Positions 56,660 to 64,000 of a DNA stretch of 64,000 nucleotides are shown here, piece by piece. Source of the DNA: Proteles cristata cristata (Eukaryota > Chordata > Mammalia > Carnivora > Hyaenidae); NCBI GenBank assembly GCA_017311185.1, contig JAESUZ010005115.1, forward strand, positions 1-64,000, written 5' to 3'. Each line of letters opens with the position of its first letter. Positions within the stretch are counted from its first letter, which is position 1. A program made the position numbers and the translations under genes. Below the pieces are notes generated by a model. That model was not told where the DNA came from. It was given only the letters and a program-made list of their open reading frames with translations, and ran no database searches.

Positions 56660-57185
56660 TAGTGACTACTGTAATTATTTATCACCCTTTTCAAATGGCC
56701 AGTGACACACAATAGGAAAGGAAAGATACCCCCCTCCCCCGTCCCCACCCTCACCTGCCAATCCCAACCCTAACACCCATTCTAGCTGGGTCGCTCCCCT
56801 GCTTTGGGACCAGAGCGCACGCACACTAATGCTAAATGAGTACGGGAACACTCCCGCCTTGTCATTCTGTCTTGGTCCACAGGCCACCACTTCAGCACTT
56901 CTGCTGCCACCCAGCAACTACCCAGGGGAACTGCATGAATTTCATATGGGCAGAACTGAAACGGAGAGTTAGTTGAGAAGTCTGAGAAGCAATGAGGGGA
57001 AACCGATTTTGAAAGCCCCTTTCCCAACGATGACAACTTAGAAATGCATGAGAGATTAAAAGCCAGGATTGGCTCAAATTTAAAACTCCTGACAGGTAGT
57101 GTTTCTCTAAAACGACTTGGAGTTTTTACCCCCTCAACTGCTGCTGCTGATTATTATTATTACTATTATTACTAATTAAGAGTAC
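56660..57185. other. non-coding DNA
   Basis: A C-rich patch at 56729-56750 and a (TTA)n patch at 57150-57178. Minus frames at 56675-57077 overlap one another and show no recognised motif. Confidence 0.35.
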
Positions 57186-57189
57186 CCAG

Positions 57190-57290
57190 AATTTCAAATT
57201 ATAGAATTTTAGTTCTGAAGGGCATCTGGAAGATCACAGCCTATGCTCCCGTTACTCTACAGATGTTTAAAAAAAAAAAAAAAGTCCGGA
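57190..57290. repeat. MIR-like ancient repeat fragment with A15 run
   Basis: 'TAGTTCTGAAGGGCATCTGGAAGATCACAGCC' then 'CTACAGATG' and an A15 run (57268-57282). Similar in type to the 20.9 and 62.8 kb fragments. Confidence 0.4.
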
Positions 57291-57299
57291 GAAGATTAG

Positions 57300-59820
57300 A
57301 GAGAAGATAGTCAGCAATAGCCAGTATCAGGGAGCTCATTTATAGAAAGTCAAAACATTAATTCCACATCTACTATCCACCTGGCTGATGTTCTGCTCCC
57401 TAGATGCTTCTAAGAGCAGATTCCCTGTTCCTGATGATTTAAAAGGAACATCTAAAAATGTGGGAACTTACAGATTTAGTCAATGAACAACCTCTTTAGT
57501 CAATTACCCATCTTTAAGTTCTCTCAGCCTTGCCACTGGGAGTCCACAGTTTGTATTTATAAAACAAGGGAGACTAAACCAGACACTCTAAAATCCCTTC
57601 AAGCTCCAAAAGCCTGTGTTTCTTATCACACACTCTCATTTACTGAATTATCCTAATAGCACTTTGGGATAATTTAAACACATCAGAAGTAACAGTTTTT
57701 TTCTGCAATAAATTAAAAACCAAATCCTGAACTCTGACTCTCTGCCAAGTATCCCCAGGTTTCCCGGTCATTCCTCCAGATGGGTTCTCGCTGAGACGTA
57801 CCCTACATCGTCATGGGGCTCGGCGCAATCTTCTGAACATGACTTTTCTCACTTGTAGGTAAGCTGGTACACATGGGTAGGGGTAATCTATTAGTCACTG
57901 AACATTAGTGTCACTTCTAATGAAAAGGAGTCCAAAGGGTTAAAAATGAAAACGAAGTAATATAGGGCTAGTGATTAAGACATGATTCAGAAAATCATGG
58001 GGCGTGTCACAGCATGTGAGTGACCTTGGTGTCATGCATTCTTATGGAAAACGTATGTTTAGGATGTATCTTCAGAGAAGCATCAAAAACCCTGAATTCT
58101 GAGTCAGAAAGCTAGATTAACAGGCTTTTCCCTGTGCTTTTGCCTTCTGCCTTGCTTTCTGCTATGTGTTTTTATTAGTGTTTTATTCTGTGTTCTTTTC
58201 TTCAGGAAAAGAAAATGAGGGCATTAATTGGGGTATTTCTAAAGATAGATGATCCAAAAACCAGTTCTAAGATTTAATTGCTGATTCCCCATAGTCTCAT
58301 TTGGTTAAAATGGAAGAAAGATACATAAAATAAGATAATTTTCCCCATCAAAAGAATAGGAAAACTAAATTGATGGGGCCCGAAAAGCCTACATTTAACT
58401 ATTGACTGCAAGGAATAAGAACAAAGTCAAGGGTGCCCTATGTTTGAAAGATCCAAATTCTCTAGCCTCCCAAACTCTGTGTTTTGGGTTCTAGCAAGGA
58501 TCAAGCTCTTTTTCAGGGAACTGATTTCTCTCCATAAAACCAAATCCTGACTTTGATTCCATTTGGGTTTCAGATTTCTGCCATTACACCACAAAAGACC
58601 ACAAGCACTTCCCTAAAGAAATACAGTGCCTCTAGCACTGATGGGTTTTCTTGCTATTCAGAGCCACAGACTTTTATAGAACCTCAAACTGAATGGCCTC
58701 ACACTAAGTACGTACTGAGTACACTAGAGTTAGGTTTGGGGTGGTTTACAAGCATTTCCCAGCAAGGACCGGATCCTGCCCTCTGCAGGATCTCCTAGGC
58801 AACTACTTCCCAAGGAGGTATTTCTCATCTAAATATAACCTCCTGGCAACCAAATATTTATCTAGAAAAAATTAGGAGTGGCCCTGTCCAATCAGGCACC
58901 TGGGTTCAGCCAATTACTCAAAAATAACAGGATTGTGGCATTTGAGGAACGCCTCCTCCCAAGGCTTCGCCAAGAAATAGCTCAGCCGGCCCCCCACCAT
59001 CCACCCATCCTGTCAACACGCCTCCTTGGGCATTATGAGTGAGTGGACAGCACCACACCCAAGATCAAATCCAGGGCATTCTTGGCACGGACCCCCAAAG
59101 GCAAAGTTGCGAGCATGCGTGAAAAAATCCTCGCCTGCTGCCCAGTTCGTCAACAGTATGCCATGTAATGTGATCCTTCCTGAGGATCCATGAACCCCAA
59201 GGCGATGCATTCAGACTTTATCTCCATCCAAGCAAATCTCAAGTGCCTTGGTTCCATTGGATTCTGGGGCCATTAATCCATATTGCCCACAAAAGGGTGA
59301 TTCTCAGAATCTCAGATATAACCTCTTATTTCCACAACTAAGCCAAGCATCCAACACCTCTCATCAAGACTGACTCAAAGATCTGATCGAACTTTGCTCA
59401 GTACTCTATTCCATGCCACAAACCACCACGTGAATCATTTATTCACCACCCACTGAGTGCACAGCTCTGTGCCTGCCACATACAAATGTTGTGTTACCAG
59501 CTGTGGAGATGCAAGATGCATAAAGCCTCTCTGCTGTACAGCCTTTATGACTTTTCTGGACCAATCAAAACACATAAAACCTTCCTCTCCTGCCATTTAA
59601 CACTATCCATGAACAGGTTTTCCCCCCTTGCCTTTCTCTCTCCCTCCACTCCCCTTGTCCTCCAGTCGCTGAGGAGCCTCGTCATGGTTTCTGAAACAAC
59701 TTTCCACACTTTGTATCATCATGTCTTTTGATAATACTCTTCCCCCAGCCCACGAAGTGCTTACTGTTCTCTATCAAAATTCATTAGTCTGTTATACCTT
59801 TAGCAATAATTTCCGCCCTT
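57300..59820. other. non-coding DNA, nothing secure
   Basis: The plus frame at 58553-58798 and the minus frame at 59013-59210 have no splice borders or family match. 59470-59820 contains C/T-rich, possibly L2-derived sequence. Confidence 0.35.
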
Positions 59821-59836
59821 AGAAAAAGTAATTGCC

Positions 59837-60053
59837 GGGGCACCTTGGTGGCTTAGTCGGTTAAGCGTCCGACTTTCGCTTAGGTCATGGTCTCGCGGTT
59901 CGTGGGTTCGAGCCCTGCGTCGGGCTCTGTGCTGACTGCCAGCTCAGAGCCTGGAGCCTGTTTCAGTCTGTGACTTCTCTCTCTCTGACCCTCCCCTGCT
60001 CACGCTGTCTCTCTCTCTCTCCTAGAAATAAATAAAACATAAAAAAAAAAAAA
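59837..60053 (+). repeat. felid SINE (SINEC_Fc-like), young
   Basis: Direct repeat AAAAAGTAATTGCC at 59823-59836 and 60054-60067. CpG-rich, with the shortened 'GTTTCAGTCTGTGAC' form and an A18-type tail. Confidence 0.95.
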
Positions 60054-60307
60054 AAAAAGTAATTGCCTGATCCATGCTCCCATAATGCATTGCTTCTATC
60101 CTTCATTTAGAGGATTAGTTTTCGATGTATGTGCTCTCCCAGTCCCAAATTGGATCTAGAGCTATTTGAGGGCAAGGCCAATGTATAAGTTATCTCCATT
60201 CATTACAGAGACAACTACACCACTGTTCTCCATTCGTTGAATCACCACAGTAGAAATATTGCAACTAAACCTTTTCTCCAGGATCCCATTTACCATGAGG
60301 GAAGAAG

Positions 60308-60308
<1 letters not shown>

Positions 60309-60350
<42 letters not shown>
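60309..60350. repeat. (AC)21 microsatellite
   Basis: The longest pure dinucleotide run in the window. It produces a Cys/Val repeat in a spurious minus frame. Confidence 0.97.
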
Positions 60351-60356
<6 letters not shown>

Positions 60357-60359
60357 GCA

Positions 60360-61535
60360 CAATGACGGTAACTATGTAAAATAACTAAAACGATGTTGTA
60401 ACTAAAAAAAAAGTCAAGGCATATTAATTACCTACCATTCATTCTTAATTACAGGTTGGCAGTTGGCAGAATCCCTTCTCCAGTTCTATGAATTTATTAG
60501 GACGAGGTCTGGCTGTATATAAGAGAAAAATCCTAACTAATGATAAAACACAGTCTCTCTTGGTAAAGGAAAGTCAGAGGTGAGCAGTGTAGGAGTAGAA
60601 CAGCAGTTCCACAGAGTCATTCAGAAGCCAGGCTCCTTCCAGAATGTTCTTCTGCCGGCCTTAGGTTTGATCCTTGGATCCATGGTCCAGGATGCGGGCT
60701 GGAGGATTAAATCCATGTTACAGGTAGAAAGAAAAGGGAAGTGGAAAGAGACAGAGAAGAGTGTTGCCTTGCCTTTGGGAGCATCTTCCCAGAAGGCTCT
60801 CCCATTTCTTCTGCTTACATTTCATTGGCCAGAACGTGGCCAAATGTACATATATAACTTCAAAAGAGTCTGAGAAATGTAATGCTTCAGTTAGATATAT
60901 GGGTGCCCCCAATAACTGAGGGATTCTTTCAGGGGGAGAACTAGAATGTTATTGAGAACCAACATCATGACGTTTGTATTGTACAGGTTTTTCTCCTACT
61001 CTGAAGGTTAATTTAGGGTTTTTAAAGACAGAATATTCAGGATTCTAATGTAGATGGGAACATGTAGAAAAAGAAAATTGGGTCATTTTTATTCATCCTT
61101 AGAGATACTCTACAGAGAAGGTAAAAGTTGTTGCTTTTTGCCTTACTGGAAAGATCGGGTGAGCCAACCATGTCAGGCCTCTTAGTGTGATGCCACTTTT
61201 CAGAAGCGAGGACTCATGTGGCCTCCAGAGCCATTACTCACCCTGAAAACCATACTAAAGACTATGTGACCCTAAGCCCTATAAAGACTATGGCCTCCTC
61301 TATCCATGTGCAAGTCATAATAAAAGCAGTATGGAATCAAGGAGCACAGCATGTTCATGACTGCTGAAATTAAAATAGTTTCTTTCAAGATCTGCAGACT
61401 TAAAATGTTGAGTAGGTACATCAGGATTCAACTTCTGTCATTGTTTGGTGGCTGTACTTCGTTGCTGCCATATGCCTGTGCTTATCTGCCTGTTGGGTAA
61501 TCTGGTGCTATTTATAATTTTTCTTGGATTTCAGT
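60360..61535. other. non-coding DNA, nothing recognised
   Basis: Frames at 60580-60873 (plus) and 60718-60912 (minus) overlap on opposite strands. No splice-bounded candidate. Confidence 0.4.
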
Positions 61536-61552
61536 TGCTCCCAGACTTTCTT

Positions 61553-61784
61553 TTTTTCTTTTCTTTTTTTTTTTTTTTAATGTTTTTTATCTATTTCTAG
61601 GAGAGAGAGACAGTGTGAGCAGGGGAGGGCCAGAGGGAGAGGGAGTCACAGACTCTGAAACAGGCTCCAGGCTCTGAGCTGGCAGTCAGCACAGAGCCCA
61701 ACGCGGGGCTCGAACCCACGAATCGCGAGATCATGACCTAAGCGAAAGTCGGACGCTTAACCGACTAAGCCACCCAGGCGCCCC
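61553..61784 (-). repeat. felid SINE (SINEC_Fc-like), minus strand, young
   Basis: Direct repeat CCAGACTTTCTT at 61541-61552 and 61785-61796. The inverted head CTAAGCCACCCAGGCGCCCC is intact, CpGs are retained, and a T18-type inverted tail follows. Confidence 0.95.
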
Positions 61785-62028
61785 CCAGACTTTCTTATCT
61801 AGAGTCCTGTGGAGTGTAGAACCATTTCTGTAAATAATGATTAATTTGGGGAGAAAAGTACTGTTCCACTCTATCCTACTTACTGAGAGTTTTTGGGGAA
61901 GAAGAGGATAAGAAGCCAGGAAGTCACTTCTCAAGAAAGACAACAGACTAGACTCACTCAATTGCCTCTCACCTCACTTGCACCTAATGGAAAGACTGTG
62001 CTTTGTGGGAGGTTTTAATACCTTCTTT

Positions 62029-62197
62029 AGGGGTGCCTGGGTGGCTCAGTTGGTTAAGCGTCCAACTTCGGCTCAGGTCATGATCTCATGGTTTGTGGGT
62101 TTGAGCTTCGCATCGGGCTCTGTGCTGACAGCCAGTTCAGAGCCTGGAGCCTGTTTCGGATTCTGTGTCTCTCCCTGACCCTCCCTTGCTCACACTG

Positions 62198-62241
<44 letters not shown>

Positions 62242-62265
62242 AAATAAATAAAACATTAAAAAATG
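62029..62265 (+). repeat. felid SINE with expanded (CT)n
   Basis: Direct repeat TAATACCTTCTTT at 62016-62028 and 62266-62278. Its CT region carries a pure CT run at about 62209-62238. Confidence 0.95.
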
Positions 62266-62279
62266 TAATACCTTCTTTG

Positions 62280-62745
62280 TTGAGGTAAACACTCCGTTGG
62301 ATAGATAATCTAGTATTCACACATGTGTAAATGAAGAATAAACTTAACCTGTTTCATACTTGACTGGGTCTTTTTTAATAGAGAGAGAAATGAGGAATAG
62401 TGAAATAAACATATGAATCATATGGGTGGCTTGAGGGCGTCTGAACTAAGAAGAGCGGGGGTGAGAGAGTAGAGAATACATCTGCTGAAGCTGAAGAAAA
62501 GTGGATCAAACACCAACTCTGCCCTATTTCCTCCTCTCCTATTCCATCCTTCTGAGAGTTCGGCAAAATTAGTGCACAAATGTTCAAGTTGTGCCACCAA
62601 TGTTAAACTTTCCCAACGGGGGGAATAAAAACCCCGTCATTGGCCAGAGAGTTTCTTGACTGCCGACAATAAAGAAGTTCCTATTTCCTCATCTCTTGGA
62701 AGCAAAACTGCAAAGACTCTTACAAAATAGTGGTTCATCACTGGC
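62280..62745. other. non-coding DNA, nothing recognised
   Basis: Minus frames at 62375-62600 overlap each other and show no motif. Confidence 0.35.
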
Positions 62746-62749
62746 CCAA

Positions 62750-62870
62750 GAGATGGCAGAGACCCTAAAGATCACCTAATCTAAGCCCTTTCAGGTTACA
62801 CGTTTGTAAATTCAGGCTCTGCGAAGGGAAGCAAGTGTCTTTCATGGATATGCAGCAAACTGAAGACAGA
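62750..62870. repeat. MIR-like ancient repeat fragment
   Basis: 'GACCCTAAAGATCACCTAATCTAAGCCC' then 'GTTTGTAAATTCAGGCTCTGCGAAGGG' resembles an ancient mammalian SINE motif. Confidence 0.5.
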
Positions 62871-63529
62871 ATAGGGATGCGAGATTGAGATTTGTCTTTG
62901 TCCCAGAAGCAGAGACTTCAGATTGCACATCCAAGTAGTCACACTCCTTTAAGAATAACCAGGGCAGTGCTCTGCCTTATGGGGGTGAATGAGCTAAAGA
63001 GAGCACACTCCCAATCCCCACCTGCCTCTCCGTGTTCCACGCATTGCCATTACCTCCCAGTAACCTGCTGCCTCCACTGCTGACCCAAAACACTTCCCAA
63101 GAACTCAGGTGAACCTCACAGATCTCTTGGTTTGAAGCAAAATGCCATTGCATCAAGATGCACATCTGATTTTAATCTCCCAAATCTGTTTCCATCATCA
63201 CTGATAAAGCCTTGTGTTTATATAATACCTTCCCCCAAGAAGCCCAGGGTGATTTATGAACATTATCTCATTACATAATAAGTAATTATCCTAAGAGATA
63301 AGTGGGCAATTTTATTCATTTTATACACTGAATCAGACCCATTTCCCAGCAATCCAGAGACAGTCCCAGAGTTCAGAGCAAGGGCTTTCAAACCGGCTTT
63401 AGCCGGGAACCTCTTCGCTCTCCACTGAATGCCAGCGCAAATGACAGATAAAAGCAGAATTACTCTAACGCCTCCAAAATAACGTAGCTCATCGACATCG
63501 AAACACAAAACTCATCTCTATGTTGGTGT

Positions 63530-63765
63530 CCCTCAGGCCCTTCAGAGCCAGCAGGCCATGCCATGCTGGCCTGTTTACAGTTTCTCGGAAGTACCAGGTT
63601 CTCTCCTCCTTTGCACATATTCTTCTCACTGCCTGGAACACTCTCTCCGTAACCCCTTCAGTATGTCAACTCCTTTTCATCCTTCCAATCCCAGCTCCAG
63701 AATCCCTCCTCAGAACATCCTTCCCTGATCTTCACTCTCCAATGTTAAGTCCAAATCCTGGAATA
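63530..63765 (+). repeat. L2 LINE 3' region
   Basis: 'CTCACTGCCTGGAACACTCTCTCCG', 'CAACTCCTTTTCATCCTTCCAATCCCAGCTCCAGAATCCCTCCTCAG' and 'CATCCTTCCCTGATC' follow L2 closely. The 89-codon frame spanning it is a relic of the element. Confidence 0.85.
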
Positions 63766-63784
63766 AATGTGCGGACATCCTTCA

Positions 63785-64000
63785 TATGATAGGCCACCTC
63801 TCAGATGGCCTCCAAAAATGCCCACTTCCTGATACGCATGTCCTGCGTGACAGCCTCCCCTGGATTGTAAGCTGGATTTACTGACGTGCTTCCAATGAGT
63901 AGAATGTGGCAGAGATAATCACAGAATGGTAAGAGATGTCCCATCCAAGATTAGGTTATTTAAAGACAGTGGCTTCCATCTTGCTGGACATCCCCAGCTC
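63785..64000 (+). mobile_element. MaLR (MLT1-like) LTR, cut by window edge
   Basis: 'GATGGCCTCCAAAAATGCCCACTTCCTGATACGC', 'CCTGGATTGTAAGCTGGATTTACTGACGTGCTTCC', 'GATTAGGTTATTTAAAGACAGTGGCTTCCATCTTG' resembles MLT1-type LTRs. It continues beyond 64000. Confidence 0.65.

Noticed and set aside
819..62265. tRNA-like heads (for example GGTTCGAGCCCC) as tRNA genes
   Set aside because: They are the pol III promoter parts of the carnivore SINEs, followed by CT-rich bodies and A-tails and flanked by target duplications, so they are not functional tRNA genes.
1..64000. About 140 short open frames on both strands as possible genes
   Set aside because: They occur at the density expected by chance in mammalian DNA, many lie in SINEs, L2 or simple repeats, and apart from the two minus-strand exons (and tentatively 27340-27498) none has splice borders or a recognisable domain.
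1..64000. A self-contained novel defence, toxin or biosynthetic system
   Set aside because: The window is vertebrate intronic/intergenic DNA with no clustered genes. Nothing in it supports such a system.

Overview
This is nuclear DNA from a carnivoran mammal, most likely a cat-family species (Felidae). The evidence is about 28 copies of the tRNA-derived carnivore SINE. Its head reads GGGGCGCCTGGGTGGCT, followed by a pol III B-box-like GGTTCGAGCCCC, a CT-rich stretch and an AATAAA-containing A-rich tail. Many copies are of the longer felid type (SINEC_Fc-like), still rich in CpG and flanked by readable target-site duplications (TSDs). The rest is typical mammalian intronic or intergenic DNA: AT-rich, with CA/GT, GATA and AT microsatellites and old L2, MIR, L1, MaLR and hAT-Charlie remnants.

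Coding content is very low. I support one gene on the minus strand, represented by its last two coding exons. The penultimate exon (16052-16205) and the terminal exon (2259-2453) have good splice sites, matching phase, and join into one open frame that ends in TGA. They give the last 115 residues of a protein I do not recognise. An AATAAA on the minus strand lies about 215 bases past the stop. The roughly 13.6 kb between them is an intron, and DNA above 16.2 kb is probably upstream intron of the same gene, although no further exon is secure. A second exon-like island (27340-27498, plus strand) has excellent splice-like borders and an open frame but no known partner.

Layout: 0-2.5 kb holds a MaLR LTR, an L2 piece and the gene's 3' end. 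2.5-16 kb is the last intron, with L2, MIR, an L1 3' end, a Charlie element and SINEs. 16-27 kb includes a dense cluster of young SINEs at 22.3-25.2 kb, one nested inside an older SINE and another inside an MST-type LTR. 27-31.5 kb has the exon-like island, a MER5A element split by two opposed SINEs, and a GATA microsatellite. 32-55 kb is mostly quiet, with L2, MIR, MER-like and simple repeats. 55.4-55.7 kb is an AT-rich tract with a duplicated flank. 59.8-62.3 kb has three more SINEs, and the window ends in an L2 piece and a MaLR (MLT1-like) LTR that runs off the edge.

I see no operon, CRISPR array, phage, plasmid or other self-contained novel system. The most informative signals are the split-exon gene end, the orphan exon-like island, the nested insertions and the close inverted SINE pairs. 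Repeat family names rest on remembered consensus features, and repeat borders are approximate except where TSDs are given.
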